Source: Lepidonotus clava (lineage: Eukaryota > Annelida > Polychaeta > Phyllodocida > Polynoidae). From it: a stretch of 64,000 bases of DNA. This document shows, one piece after another, positions 11,564 to 24,338 of this stretch. A model generated the notes under the pieces. That model had not been told where the DNA came from. It saw only the letters and a program-made list of their open reading frames with translations, and ran no database searches. Within the stretch, counting starts at the first letter, position 1, and each line of letters starts with the position of its first letter. Both the position numbers and the translations under genes were made by a program. The DNA is taken from the NCBI GenBank assembly GCA_936440205.1, contig OW387149.1:5538114-5602113 (forward strand), given 5' to 3'.

Positions 11564-12098
11564 AAGCATCGCCCGTGGATCACCATAACCATAAGTGATG
11601 TAGTGGTCAAATTAACACATCCGCAATGAGAGCAACTACAGTAATAAGAGGCCTATGGTAGGGGGTAATTGCCGGTAAAGGATAGATGTCTGTGATCACG
11701 GAGTCAGGTGTAAGGGTAGCTGCCTGCAATTACTCTGTTTGGTATCACGTTTAAATAAGGCAAATTGAGAAGGATTACTTAAATGAATGTAAGTGTACAT
11801 GCTAATTGATATACCGTGTGTGTAACATAGATCACGCTGCAAAACTGTTTGGATTGTATTACAGGGCATGTCTGTTCTGGAGATCCCTCCCCATAATAGC
11901 TATTTCATGATGTACGTTTATTGAATGATCATAGATCACTTTCACTGGCATTTGGACAATAACACACTATCACTGAACTCGATTAACAACAGTATTTTAT
12001 ACGTTGAATGAATTGTCAGTATATGTCTATTGAGGAAATTGTGATGCAGTTATAGTTTTGGATGAAAAGTGATCATGTAAGAAGATGGCCCCTGGTGA

Positions 12099-12325
12099 TG
12101 TTATTTTTGGTGCGGTTAGGATGAAACCAAAACAGTATGTTATAAGAACATTCTGTTTGGGTTGAAGAACATAACCAGAATGTTATGATGCCGTTGCACT
12201 GCAAAGTCACAGCAGTAGTTGCAGCGACATAATTGGGAGTCATCACAAGAACGTAACATGAACCAAATACAGAACCAACCAGAACGTTGCTGGGATGTTA
12301 TAACAACGTCACATCCTTGGATGGG
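12099..12325 (+). mobile_element. CCCAGCCA-ended MITE, copy 1 (left-truncated)
   Basis: It aligns by eye with the 3-prime two-thirds of 61985-62319: GGTTAGGATGAAACCAAAAC, AGAACATTCTGTTTGGG, ACCAGAACGTTGCTG and CGTCACATCCTTGG in the same order. The left terminal repeat is missing. Confidence 0.75.
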
Positions 12326-12559
12326 GGGATGTAAAGGAGGGGTCATGTAAGAAGGCTGTCCCTGGTGGCCAGGAGTCAGCTTCATCGGCCGGTGTTGGGC
12401 GCTGATAATCCCTCGTTGACATTTAAAGGTCCGTTTACATCCCCATCGCCCGCAGCAGCCTTTCCGTTCCCTCATTTCATATTGGTGTTTTCTGGTACCC
12501 CCAGGCGGGGGGGGGGGGACAGCCCGCACCCCCCGGGCCCCTCCCCTTCCCCCCTCCCC

Positions 12560-12770
12560 GGCCCCAGATTTATCTTGTCCCCGCGCGCCGGAAGCCCTGT
12601 CCCTAATCAGGTCCCGGATCAGGCGTCCCGCGGACGAGACGTCCGCGTCGGGCCGGAGCGCAGTGCGCGTGCGCGGGAAAACAAGTCGGGAGCCCCGCGC
12701 GGCCCGCATTAGTACTAATGAAGGCCGGTAGGCGGCGGCCGACGCGGTCCGCTGACGGTCGGCGAACCGC
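12560..12770. promoter_or_regulatory. CpG island
   Basis: GC-rich, with dense CG dinucleotides and GCGCGTGCGCGGG, an NRF1-like core, near 12663-12677. Overlapping frames on both strands are low-complexity and not convincing. It could be a promoter of an unseen gene. Confidence 0.35.
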
Positions 12771-13464
12771 GACTAGTGAGGGTGGGGGGTCGGGGGGGGG
12801 GGGTGTTAGGGAGGGTTAGGGTGACCCGACGCCTCCAGGGTAGGGCGCGGCTGAAGCAGACAGGGTACGTGCCCCTTAGGCCTGGTCAAGGTAGCCTAAT
12901 AAAGTCATCTCCAATATAAGACTGATTTACTCTGTAATAGGCAATCTATTGTCTATAACTATAATAACAAAGGATATACATGTACATGGAACCAAGCTGA
13001 AATTCATCAAAAGGGACATTTCGGGGTTTATAGAAATCACCTTAAATGATGCCTCAAGGCATATGGCGTCTTGAAAGGGTTGAATTAAAAAAAGAACTAT
13101 TATTTATACACCGCTTGAAAAGTATCTGTGCCAAACCGCACTTTCCGTATGCTACTAGTGTGACTAGCAGGTTAAAACTGCTCCCATGCCCAGCCCCCCC
13201 CCCCCCCCTCCACCCATAAAGATCCCACCCCATCCCCTCTCCGCGACAGTCCTCAGTCAGTCAGTATTCATTAGATCAGTTTGCCAGGAATGAGCCATCA
13301 AAGGGAGGGCCCCGCCCTGCCGCTGTCACCCAGGAGGGGCCGCTCTCTGGGGAGTCTGGCCAAAGGCACAGGGTCCCAGTCAGAAAGGAGCTAACATTTA
13401 TCACTGAATCTTTATGATGCATTGAATATATATGATGTGCTTGTAGGGAACTGATATGAATGAC

Positions 13465-13632
13465 GTCCATTTAGTACGTACGCACATTCTCAAAACTGTC
13501 AGACCCCCCACCCCCATTGGCCAAAAATACACATTTGATTTGTACTAAAATGTATGCACACTTTAAAGAAAATTTGATCACCCCTCCTCCCCCCCCCCCC
13601 CTTGATGCGTACATACTTAATGGAAGGCCCCT
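13465..13632. mobile_element. GGCCTTCCATTAAG MITE, copy 1
   Basis: The left end GTCCATTTAGTACGTACGCA and the inverse right end GGGGCCTTCCATTAAGTATG form terminal inverted repeats around a 168-bp body containing CCAAAAATACACATTTGATT. The same body and ends recur at 50203-50373. Confidence 0.7.
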
Positions 13633-14072
13633 TGCTAAATTGTCTTTCTCATCCCTAGCAATCCTACAGGACTTTGTGACGAACCCATCCCTCAGTGGCT
13701 TGTCATGGTCAGGAGTGGTACTGACAAACCATACAAAAGCAGGAATGTTTATGGTTTTGGTGACAAGCTGTAGGCTAGGTGAGCCAGTCCGGGCGGGCGG
13801 CGGGCGGGGAGGTTAAGTCGGGCCGGGGTCAGGTGAGGCCGGGGATTAAGGCCTTATACCGCCATAACCACCCGGATCATATTGCCCGCCTGATTATATA
13901 ATGCTATCAGGCCCCTTAATGTGATACGCCCCCCTCCCCGCGGGGGTAGATAAAGAGACATTCCTGGGCGTCGTTCAGTAGGTCAGAGTCGCAGAGACCC
14001 GCCAACCTGTGGCCGTCACCCCCTGAGTCACCAGGTACCCGCCCGGGGACAGAGCAGTCACACTCTCATTAA

Positions 14073-14428
14073 AGGGAGCCAAAGGCAATGTAGTGTCAAA
14101 ATATGAAAAACTCAAATAACGGTGACAATACATTCTAAGAGTCTAACTTTAGCCATTGGTACAGTATAAATCATGAGAACTACCTATAACTTCACTCGAA
14201 TTCCTTAATACTCATGTTATGTATTGCTGTAGACAGCAATGTTTGTAAACAAACCAATTACGGTGGGTCACCAAAATTGACCAGCGACGAGTTTTAATGT
14301 ATTTTCATGTAGTTAAAGGCTGTATTCACAGTCTATACTTTACCACAGGCCTAGGCTATGGCCATAGAATATATACAATAGTTAACAGAATTTGCAAAAT
14401 TTTGACCCTACATTACTTTTGTCTCCCT
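14073..14428. mobile_element. TTAA-flanked MITE with about 35-bp inverted ends
   Basis: TTAA (14069-14072) precedes AGGGAG and TTAA (14429-14432) follows CTCCCT. The terminal inverted repeats run about 35 bases with a few mismatches and include AAAGGCAATGTAGTG on the left and the matching inverse on the right. TTAA target duplication is typical of piggyBac and Kolobok transposons. The 356-bp body encodes nothing recognisable. Confidence 0.8.
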
Positions 14429-15451
14429 TTAACACATCGGTGCCCTTTCTACTGGTTACCTTCAAATGAGGAGTATTGCATTGCCCTAACTATAATAGAA
14501 CCAAGGTCTCAGGATAGTTACATTCCTCACGCCAAACCAAGAGCAATGTAAACACTCTTTTTAGATCCAGGTTTAACGACCCATTTCCATATACTACTAA
14601 CAGTCTGGTCCTTGTGAGAAGGAAGTTTAACCTCCCAGTCAGTCCGTCATGCTAACGGGCGTGCACGGGCACGCACACACAGACATATAGTATTAATGTG
14701 TGCGTACATAGTATATGAAATATATTCCAACATTTCTTGGAAAGTAGTTTGTATTCTAACCATATTTCATATGTCATTTGTCAAGGATATCAGTATGGAA
14801 GATATTAGGAACCCGGATAGATGTGAAGTACTTCGGTGTAAATCTTTAACATCTGGAAGATAATAATAATCTAAAGATCACTAATATAATATTATTCTTA
14901 AAAAGACATAATTGTGTGTGTACATATTTTTTAATGTATTACATGAAAAACCACGTAATGTTTCCAGTAATCAGAAGTGGCCCTCAACTTGCTGCCTGGA
15001 TTAGTACATTACCGTAGGTCGGGGTGAGGGGGTGGGGTGATCGGCTTAGGGTGCACCCGATACGACCACGACATGCTTGGAGCCATGTTAATCCTCACAT
15101 GTTACCCAGCATGGCACTCGCCTCACATGATTCAGTGGTTCCGGTCAATTTGTTCTATCATTCAAGTCATTTCCAAAAAAGCGCTGCAACATTTATATGA
15201 AGGGTAGCTCTTCATTTCAAATGTTTTGGTGGCAGAAACATTACTTTTTGTATACTAGGCCTATCACAGAATTTCATTACATAAAAAATAAGAAATGATA
15301 CTCGGCATACTGGTAGAAGAGGTTATAAACTAGGCCTATGATAATATTCTCTGATTTTCCCCCCAGTCGCCCAATGTATTATGGGAAGCCACTGCTAGAC
15401 GAATGTCGTACGCTGTGTCTAGATTTGCCCTGTCTTTAGTATCATGGACTG

Positions 15452-15525
15452 TCGTGTTGTTTTTTTTATTCTTTTTTTTTCTCAAATCTAATCAAATCTA
15501 TTTATTTCTCTTTCCAGGTAAGTTC
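15452..15525 (+). other. Candidate recursive splice site (ratchet point)
   Basis: A long T-rich tract (15459-15481), a CTAAT branch-point-like motif at about 15487-15491 and a pyrimidine stretch TTTATTTCTCTTTCCAG end in AG at 15516-15517. GTAAGT follows at once at 15518-15523. A strong acceptor fused to a consensus donor with no exon between is the form of recursive splicing sites known from long animal introns. The downstream exon, if any, is not identified. Confidence 0.4.
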
Positions 15526-15604
15526 CATGCTCTGCGCCCCAAATTCCTCACTCCAAACTCCTCAGGTGGGTGAGTTACTTGTGTACACATACTTGTCAGG
15601 CATG

Positions 15605-15893
15605 GGTCCCAGCCAACTTGCGACACAATTATATTATTGATGGTGAGGTTGAAATCGTACCAAATTAGAACATAATTATGACATTATTTTTTGGTGAGGT
15701 TAGGGCGCAACCAAAACAGAATGTTTATTAAATTAAGAGCATTCTGTTTTTGCAGAACATTATAATAATGTTGCAGTCCAATGTCACAGCAGTGCGTTAC
15801 AGTAACGTATTGGGAGCAATCAAAATAATGAAACAAGAACCAAACCAGAACGTTGCTGTAACATTATAATAACGTCACATGTTTGGTTGGGGT
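15605..15893 (+). mobile_element. CCCAGCCA-ended MITE, copy 2
   Basis: It starts TCCCAGCCAACTTGCGAC and ends CGTCACATGTTTGGTTGG, with the family's internal order preserved: GATGGTGAGGTTGAAA, CAAAACAGAATG, GTCACAGCAGTG, CAGAACGTTGCTG. It has internal deletions relative to 61985-62319. Confidence 0.75.
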
Positions 15894-16199
15894 GGTGTGA
15901 AGGGGTCGTGCCAGCAGACCCCTATCTTATACACTTCACAGACTAGGACTCAAAAATATGCATTGGACGTGTACAGACTCGCAGCAGAATCCGCATAATA
16001 TTATAATGAGAGCTTAATACAGGCATAATGCGCATTTTAGCCCAGTCTGTGAATGTCATAAAAGTCATAGAATACACCTTCTACGGTAAGTGTGTACCAG
16101 GCGTAAGGAAGTAGCCCTATAGATATGTTGTACAGGTACCTGCAGACGGTTACATAACAGATTCTATAGATGTTGTACAGGCCAGAATGGGCTGGCCGC

Positions 16200-16330
16200 C
16201 ATATTGGTGATCAATTTATGGTCATGGTTTTTCAATATTTTATGCCGCAATTATTAAAATAGTCTCACTGAATAATACTTACCTATCGTAACCACTTAAA
16301 ATCCATGTATTTGCATTTACTCCCTAGTCT
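16200..16330. other. YY1-like, octamer and minus-strand donor motifs
   Basis: GCCGCCATATTGG (about 16197-16209) fits YY1. ATTTGCAT (about 16309-16316) is a perfect POU octamer. On the minus strand ATAGGTAAGTAT near 16270-16281 is an ideal splice donor, with 13 open codons before it but no pyrimidine-rich acceptor. Each could be chance. Confidence 0.25.
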
Positions 16331-16924
16331 TGTAGTCTTGATCACCACGGGGTGATCACCAAAAAGTGATCATGTGACCACGTCTGCAATAGGTCTATAC
16401 TTCTGTGTGATATGATCGACCCATGGAACGTATGTGTCCCTGAATTATCTTTATACATCTGATCCTGTGTGATCAGTGTTAGGATGTGTCTGTGTGAGGG
16501 GTGGGTGGGTGGGGGTTCTGCCGGCCGGAGACGGGAACCTGACCGGGCCGCCGACAGGGATGAGGTAACGCCTGCCCCCTGACTCAATAATCCGGGCGGA
16601 TTAGGGGCGGGAGATTAGGGGGTCGGGGGGGGGGGGGTACCCCCGGGCGGTGCGGGGAGGCCCTAGGACACAGACACTCGTTATTACGGCTCGTGTGACG
16701 TCTTATAATAAGCCGTCCGGGTAGGGCGGACCCCGGGGCGGGCGAACCGGGCGACCTGTTCCCGGGTATAGGCGGCCCGAGGGAACCCGAGCAGTCGGTG
16801 GGAAGGTGTCAAAATGGGCCCATATCACTAAACCACCGCCCTGAGCGGTACACACTGCCCAATAACACAATATCCGATACCCACAGCATTGCCCAATATC
16901 CAATACCCTTGGCTGTTCCCCTTT

Positions 16925-18716
16925 GGTCATTGCCCACAGCAGTGCCTCGACAGCCCATATGACACTACCTCACTGTCATCGATACTGCAACACTGCCCAC
17001 AGCACTTTCCGCTTCCAAAGACACTCCCTCACTGATCATATTGCACTTTCTAAATGCACTGCCCCCTACTCACTATCCTACACCATTGTCCACAACACAG
17101 CCCCTCTGCCTGCAGCATTGCTCCACTGCCCACAACACTACCCACTGCCCACAACACTACCCCATTGACCACAGCACTACCCCACTGCCCTCTGCCCACA
17201 GCACCACCCCACTGCCTACAGCACTACCCCACTGCCCACAGCACCACCCCACTGTCCACAGCACTGCCCACTGCCCACAGCACTACCCAACTGCCCACAA
17301 CACTACCCCACTGCCCACAGCACTAACCCACTGCCCACAGCACCACCCCACTGCCCACAGCACCACCCCACTGTCCACAGCACTGCCCACTGCCCACAGC
17401 ACTACCCCACTGCCCACAACACTACCCCACTGCCCATAGCACTACCCCACTGCCCACAACACTACCCCACTGCCCACAGCACCACCCCACTGTCCACAGC
17501 ACTGCCCAATACCCACAGCACTACCCCACTGCCCACAACACTACCCCACTGCCCACAGCACTACCCCACTGCCCACAGCACCACCCCACTGCCCACAGCA
17601 CTGCCCCACTCCCCACAGCACTGCCCCACTCCCCACAGCACTACCCCACTCCCCACAACACTACCCCACAGCACTACCCATTGCCCACAGCACTACCCCA
17701 CTGCCCACAACACTACCCCACTGCCCACAGCACCACCCCACTGCCCACAACACTACCCCACTGCCCACTGCACTCCCCCACTCCCCACAGCACTACCCCA
17801 CTCCCCACAACACCACTCCACTGCCCACTGCACTACCCCACTGCACTACCCCACTGCCCACAACACTACCCCACTGCCCACAGCACTACCCCACTGCTCA
17901 CAGCACTGCCCCACTTCCCACTGCACTGCCCCACTGCCCACAGCACTACCCCACTGCCCACAGCACTACACCACTGAGCACAACACTACACCACTGCACA
18001 CTGCACTACCCCACTGCCCACAGTATTACCCCACTGCCCACTGCACTACCCCACTCCCCACAGCACTACCCCACTCCCCACAACACCACTCCACTGCCCA
18101 CTGCACTACCCCACTGCACTACCCCACTGCCCACAACACTACCCCACTGCCCACAGCACTACCCCACTGCCCACAGCACTACCCCACTGCCCACAGCACT
18201 ACACCACTGTGCACAACACTACACCACTGCGCACTGCACTACCCCACTGCCCACAGCACTACCCCACTGCCCACAGCACTAACCCACTGCCCACAGCACT
18301 GCCCCACTGCCCACAGCACTGCCCCACTGCCCACAGCACTACCCCACTGCCCACAGCACTACCCCACTGCCCACAGCACTGCCCCACTGCCCACAGCACT
18401 GCCCCACTGCCCACAGCACTGCCCCACTGCCCACAGCACTGCCCCACTGCCCACAGCACTACCCCACTGCCCAAATAACTACCCCACTGCCCACAACACT
18501 GCCCCACTGCCCACAGCACTACCCCACTGTCCACAGCACTGCCCTACTGCCCACAGCACTACCCCACTGCCCAAATAACTACCCCACTGCCCACAGCACT
18601 ACCCCACTGCCCACAGCACTACCCTACTGCCCACAGCACTGCCCCACTGCCCACAGCACTGCCCCACTGCCCACAGCACTACCCCACTGCCCACATAACT
18701 ACCCCACTGCCCTCTG
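16925..18716. repeat. Minisatellite, 20-bp unit
   Basis: About 83 copies of CCCCACTGCCCACAGCACTA, near perfect from about 18240 to 18460 and degenerate at the left edge (16925-17090). Variants include an ACTCCCC form and a CACAACACTA form, clustered in blocks. The plus strand is almost G-free apart from one or two G per unit. The His/Pro/Thr-rich open frames on the plus strand and the Gly/Trp-rich one on the minus strand are products of the repeat. Confidence 0.95.
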
Positions 18717-19160
18717 CACTGTTCTCTTTGTACTCGCTGCCCAAAGTACCACCCCAAGGCGCTTCTTTCAGTTTCACTTCCCCCAAGCCAACTGTATTAT
18801 AAGTTATTATACCTTAGTTTGGTACACGTTTAGTAGTTAACAGTTTAACCCATGAATCATCATGCTCATGTGATAACCTGCCTTTTATCACACTGCAGTG
18901 TGATACAGAAAGTAGTCCGCGCGGGAAAAGGCGCAGGAATACAAACCGCAGAACGCGTAACCCGCCGCCAAAATAGTTCCGTAATAATGCGTTATTTAAC
19001 GCATGTTTTACCTAAAAAATGCAATATTTTGTATTTGTATATATAAAGCCATGCATAGATATCTAAAAAATCGATTACAAATGCTCAAAAATGCATAAAA
19101 AATGCATTTAAATGCCTACGATCAGACGGGCGATAATAGGGGCCGCTACGGCTACGGAGG
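18717..19160. other. Gene-free stretch with E2F-like site and small palindrome
   Basis: GCGGGAAA (about 18920-18927) matches an E2F core. ATGCGTTATTTAACGCAT (about 18987-19004) is a perfect inverted repeat with 8-base arms. Several AAAAATGCAT phrases follow. No gene is seen. Confidence 0.3.
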
Positions 19161-19222
19161 TTGGCACACAGAGGTTGGCACACGGAGGTTGGCACACGGA
19201 GGTTCGCACACGAAGTTTCGCG
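19155..19222. repeat. Tandem repeat, 15-bp unit, about four copies
   Basis: GGAGGTTGGCACACG is repeated with one or two changes per copy. Sequence from 19223 to 19805 shows no gene or repeat I recognise. Confidence 0.8.
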
Positions 19223-19805
19223 GATTTTGCTGCTAATGTTTTCTAAATTATGGAGAATATCGGGGGCTAAGGTATAATAAATCCATAACCAACCTCGAAG
19301 GGAGTACTCGGCCTGTCACCAACCCTCGGTAACACTTTCCGACATTGACCCACGCTTAGTAGGGAAAGAACGTAAACTTGTCTGTACAGATCTTTTCGGC
19401 AAGCTGTCAAGCTCTAAACTATAGCTGCTATGAGTAAATCCCTATCAATTTCCATATGGCAACCTTACTTTTATGTTTTATGTTGTTTTTATTTTGGCAT
19501 AAGCCGTAACGGGTTATAGCAATATTGCAACAACTAGAGGAATCAGGTTTAAAGTCTAGTTCCTTTGATCCATTATGGGGTAAATCCTCGCCGCCGTAGC
19601 AGTGACAAAGGGAGGCTAGGTGATGATTTCCTGAGTAGTCCAACTCATTGCACCCAGAACTATTGTCCTCCCAGCCGCGGCGACAGGCTCCGACTCAGGG
19701 ACTCATTTCCCACATAGTGTTGTCTGACTGGGTGTGTCAGGCGCTTTCACACCGTCCTTACAACTCATCTGTGGTATTGGTTGTGCTCCGTCAGTGGGTG
19801 TGTGA

Positions 19806-20026
19806 AAGGGGTATTCCACTTCACGACATGGGCTGCGATATCAGATATGAGTAGGGGCTGACAGATATGACGATATTATAGACATACAAGAGTGATATAT
19901 TGGTTAAAATTGGCAATTTGGAGCATATGGCATATGCGTAACACAGAATTTTATCTGTAATATGTGCAATTTTCTTGCGATATCGTTATTATCACAGCCC
20001 AAATCATGTAGTGGAATACCCCCTTT
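19806..20026. mobile_element. ACACTACACGAC-type MITE, copy 1
   Basis: The left end AAGGGGTATTCCACTTCACG, followed by ACATGGGCTGCGATAT, is mirrored by the inverse of the right end, AAAGGGGGTATTCCACTACA, giving inverted repeats of about 35 bases. The AT-rich interior includes ATATGTGCAATTTTCTTG, shared with the copy at 31398-31562. Confidence 0.8.
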
Positions 20027-20844
20027 AGGGTTAACAAGCATCCCTGCCCCACCCATCCACGCATTGATATCATGAAGAAGAAAGAAAATCATTATTTAGC
20101 TGATGGTCTGACAGAGTTGAACCTGTGCAGCCCGGGCGAGGCTGGGTGAGGGAATCCCGGACGCGGAAAATTCAATTTTGAGTGGCGGTTCGGGTGGCGG
20201 GGGAGGCGGGGGTCTGTCGCCATCTACACCCTGAGCACGGGTACGGGCAATTGAATCGGGCACGGGAGGGTACGGGAGGGGGCAATCTGAGGTAGAGTTA
20301 CCCCCGTTAAGGGCGGGGTGGGAGGGGTGGGGAGGGGACCTACTTAGTAGGGGTGACGGCGGGTACAGGGCCGCGCCCTTCTAACAGGGCTGAACATAGA
20401 AGCTGACACATCTGGCATACATGTGTAAGGGGCGTCTATTAATTACCTACGTCCAAAGGGAGTACGTTATGAAGGGGATCAATAGATTAAGCACATGTCC
20501 TGTGCGTATCGCATATTATTGTAATAATGGGATGGGTGTCTAAAAACAAGTAAAATTGCAAGCATATTTTCTAATGGACCTCTCGTAACTAACTCATTGA
20601 TTAAAGGCTGACAACCGCGAGCAGTAAATTGGAACCAGCGTACGTGGCTAATGTCTAATTGAACATATATGGTTAATAGGGACTCAATATACGTTTCTAA
20701 GCAGTAGGGTTAATGGGGCCTGATATATAACATTGTTTTGAAGAATTATGTATGTAAGCAGTATAGGAAATGGCAGAGACATGTATGGACGCCTCTTTCT
20801 TCTGTAACAAATAACTGCCAGTCTACTCTTCTAGATACATACAG
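20027..20844. other. Gene-free stretch, GC-rich then AT-rich
   Basis: 20130-20350 is G-rich with repeated GGTACGGGAGGG-like phrases. 20400-20740 is ordinary AT-rich DNA without a gene or repeat that I can support. Confidence 0.3.
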
Positions 20845-22770
20845 CCCCCTGCCTGTCCCTGTCCCCTACACACCTACAGCCCCCTGCCTGCCCCCTACAC
20901 ACCTACGGCTCTCTGCCTGTCCCTGTCCCCTACACACCTACGGCTCTCTGCCTGTCCCCTATACACCTACAGCCCCCTGACTGCCCCTGTCCCCCTACAC
21001 ACCTACAGCCCCCTGACTGCCCCTGCCCCCCTACACACCTACAGCCCCCTGCCTGCCCCTGTCCCCTACACACCTACGGCTCTCTGCCTGTCCCTGTCCC
21101 CTACACACCTACAGCTCCCTGCCTGTCCCCTATACACCTACAGCCCCCTGACTGCCCCTGTCCCCCTACACACCTACAGCCCCCTGCCTGCCCCTGTCCC
21201 CTACACACCTACAGCCCCCTGCCTGCCCCTGCCCCCCTACACACCTACAGCCCCCTGCCTGCCCCTGTCCCCTACACACCTACAGCCCCCTGCCTGCCCC
21301 TGTCCCCCTACACACCTACAGGCCCCTGCCTGCCCCTGTCCCTTACACACCTACAGCCCCCTGCCTGCCCCTGCCCCCCTACACACCTACAGCCCCCTGC
21401 CTGCCCCTGCCCCCCTACACACCTACACACCTACAGCCCCCTGCCTGCCCCTGTCCCCTACACACCTACAGCCCCCTGCCTGCCCCTGCCCCCCTACATA
21501 CCTACAACCCCTGCCTGCCCCTGCCCCCCTACACATCTACTGGCCCTGCCTGCCCCTGTTCCCTACACACCTACAGCCCCCTGCCTGCCCCTGTCCCCTA
21601 CACACCTACAGCCCCCTGCCTGCCCCTGTCCCCTACACACCTACAGCCCCCTGCCTGTCCCCTGTTCCCTACACACCTACAGCCCCCTGCCTGCCCCTGT
21701 CCCCTACACACCTACAGCCCCCTGCCTGCCCCTGTCCCCTACACACCTACAGCTCCCTGCCTGTCCCCTACACACCTACAGCCCCTGCCTGTCCCTGTCC
21801 CCTACACACCTACGGCTCTCTGCCTGTCCCTGTCCCCTACACACCTACAGCTCCCTGCCTGTCCCCTACACACCTACAGCCCCTGCCTGTCCCTGTACCC
21901 TACACACCTACAGCCCCCTGCCTGCCCCCTACACACCTACAGCCCCCTGCCTGCCCCCTACACACCTACAGCTCCCTGCCTGTCCCCTACACACCTACAG
22001 CCCCCTGCCTGTCCCTGTCCCCTACACACCTACAGCCCCCTGCCTGCCCCTGTCCCCCTACACACCTACAGCCCCCTGCCTGCCCCTGTACCCTACACAC
22101 CTACAGCCCCTGCCTGTCCCTGTCCCCTACACACCTACAGCCCCCTGCCTGCCCCTGTCCCCCTACACACCTACAGCCCCCTGCCTGCCCCTGTACCCTA
22201 CACACCTACAGCCCCCTGCCTGCCCTGCCCCCCTACATACCTACAGCCTCCAGCCTGCCCCTGTCCCCTAAACGTCTACAACCCCCTGCCTGCCCCTGCC
22301 ATCTACACACCTACAGCCCCCTGCCTGCCCCTGCCCCCTACACACCTACAGGCCCCTGCCTACCCCTGTCCCCCTACAGCCCCCTGCCTGCCCCTGCCCC
22401 CCTACACACCTACAGCCCCCTGCCTACCCCTGTCCCCCTACACACCTACAGTCCCCTGCCTGCCCCTGTCCCCTACACGTCTACAACCCCCTGCCTGTCC
22501 CTGTCCCCTACACACCTACAGCCCCCTGCCTGCCCCCTACACACCTACAGCCCCCTGCCTGCCCCTGTCCCCCTACACACCTACAGCCCCCTGCCTGCCC
22601 CTGTCCCCCTACACACCTACAGCCCCCTGCCTGCCCCTGTCCCCTACACACCTACAGCCCCCTGCCTGCCCCTGTCCCCCTACACACCTACAGCCCCCTG
22701 CCTGCCCCCTACACACCCACAGCCTGCTGCCAGCCCCTGCCCCCTACACACACAGCCCCTGCCTGCCCCT
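20845..22770. repeat. Minisatellite, about 35-bp unit with 28-bp short form
   Basis: About 54 copies built on CTACACACCTACAGCCCCCT followed by GCCTGCCCCTGTCCC. A shorter variant with GCTCCCTGCCTGTCC and lacking the CTGCCC block occurs in groups. The plus strand is strongly C-rich and purine-poor, as in the arrays at 16.9-18.7 and 45.9-48.0 kb. It has no coding capacity beyond short low-complexity frames. Confidence 0.95.
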
Positions 22771-24120
22771 ACCGCTCTGTTCCCCTCAGCCCCTTGTCTA
22801 CCCTTGCTCCTCTACATGTCTACCTGTCTCTCTATCCTCACCTGTGAGTGAACGTCCCTCCTCCTGTACAGTCAGGGTGTCTCTGGGGTGTTCTCGGTCC
22901 CTGTGAGTTCCGTCAGACCCCGCAGTCTGCTGACTGCGTTCGATTTGGCGCTGCGGGTCGCGCGGCCGCTTGTTGCAGCGGGTAGATGTGGTTGTAGCGG
23001 GGCGCCTCAGTCGTCGGCCGACAGCAGGCCGGGAGAGAAGTGGCGCGGGTGGTGGCAGCGGGCGCCGCGCGAACTACGACCTGTACACCTGTCGGACACC
23101 TGTACCTGCCGCCCGCCACACCTGACTACACCTGACTACACCTGACTACACCTGACACACCTTACCGGCCACCATTACTGCCCTTATCAGTGGCAACCTG
23201 ATTAAGGACTACACACGTATTACACTACGTCGGGTGGATACCTGCTGGTCAGGGCTCCACCCAAACCTGCCGGACGGTACGTTAACAGAGAGCGGTGCAG
23301 TAAATGACGACGGTACAGTATTAGAGGACGTTACAGTAACAGAGGACAGCAACAGGGGGCGGTGACACGAGGTCCGTCTGTGTCAGGAACCAGCCTCAGC
23401 AGTGGATAGGGACATCGTCAGCACCCGACATTGTACAGGAAAATACTCTGACTACCACCCACCCCCGTCCCTGACGGACAGCTCGCGTGCTCGTGTTATT
23501 ATAGCCACACCCTGAGGGGGGCTCCCTCTGCCCCACCCTTGGTCCGGTCAGGCGTATCTCTGACCCCAGCAGGCCGACAGGGTCCACCCCTATACACCTG
23601 CATCTCCTGGAGCTATAGAAAGACCTTACGCTTGCCCCACCACGCCTGGATATAAGGGGATATAGGACGTGGTACCTGGGCCGGGATCCACTCGGAGGCC
23701 GCCCGGAGGCCGCGTCCCCTGCCCCCGTCGGCCGCTACCAGACCCCTCGGCCCGCCCAGCCCCACCCGGGCCGTCATACCGGTCAGGGTAGTAGTGTGGG
23801 AAATGACGCCTCGCTCGGACAAGCAACAGCTTCCCCACGATTTTTAGGGGAAGCAGTGACAGCATATAGATAAAAAGAACCCATCAGGAGGACTGACACT
23901 TTGTTCTATATTACACCAAACACAATCATTACACCCAAGTCCTACCCCCGACTCCCGCCCCGCCCCGTACGCGCGGTAGGCGGGCGGCGCGGCGAGCGGA
24001 CGCGGCGCGCGGCAAGACGCGGCACGCGGAGAGACGCGTCTGACCCTGCGCGGCGCGGCGGTGACGCGCGGCAGACCAGCAGGCGGGCGGCTCGTGGAAC
24101 AGAAGGCAGGCGGAAAAGCA
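22771..24120. promoter_or_regulatory. GC-rich region with CpG islands and a 10-bp tandem repeat
   Basis: 22900-23060 and 23930-24110 are dense in CG and GCGC. CACCTGACTA is repeated four times at 23118-23155. A CTCF-like core, AACAGGGGGCGG, lies near 23350 (12 of 14 consensus positions). The several overlapping 60-110-codon frames lack homology that I recognise. This is a possible promoter area for an unseen gene. Confidence 0.35.
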
Positions 24121-24338
24121 TTTGCTCCCCACTGCCTGCCTACATCTGGTATATCTAAAAGACAACAGCTCAAATCAGTATTAATTGTAGTTCCAACGTT
24201 ACGGTCAATTTGCCCTGTTACTCTCCTGAGGGGCGCACAGCGCGAGGTGGACTAGGGAGAGGCGGAAATGTATTTGCAGCCCACATCTCGCACGGTTAAA
24301 CGAAAGACAATAACTCAAATCTGTAAGCGTGGAGTTAA
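24105..24338 (+). repeat. Diverged direct duplication, about 80 bp
   Basis: 24105-24185 and 24262-24338 share AGGCGGAAA, TATTTGC, AAAGACAA and AACTCAAATC in order, spaced about 155 bases apart. The duplicates are heavily diverged. Confidence 0.4.

Noticed and set aside
12140-12709. 189-codon minus-strand frame
   Set aside because: It runs through a MITE, a poly(C) run and a CpG island, so it cannot be one conserved coding exon.
16197-16209. SRF CArG box
   Set aside because: CCATATTGG has only five A/T bases between CC and GG; the consensus needs six.
17041-17439. 132-codon His/Pro/Thr frame
   Set aside because: A product of the 20-bp minisatellite.
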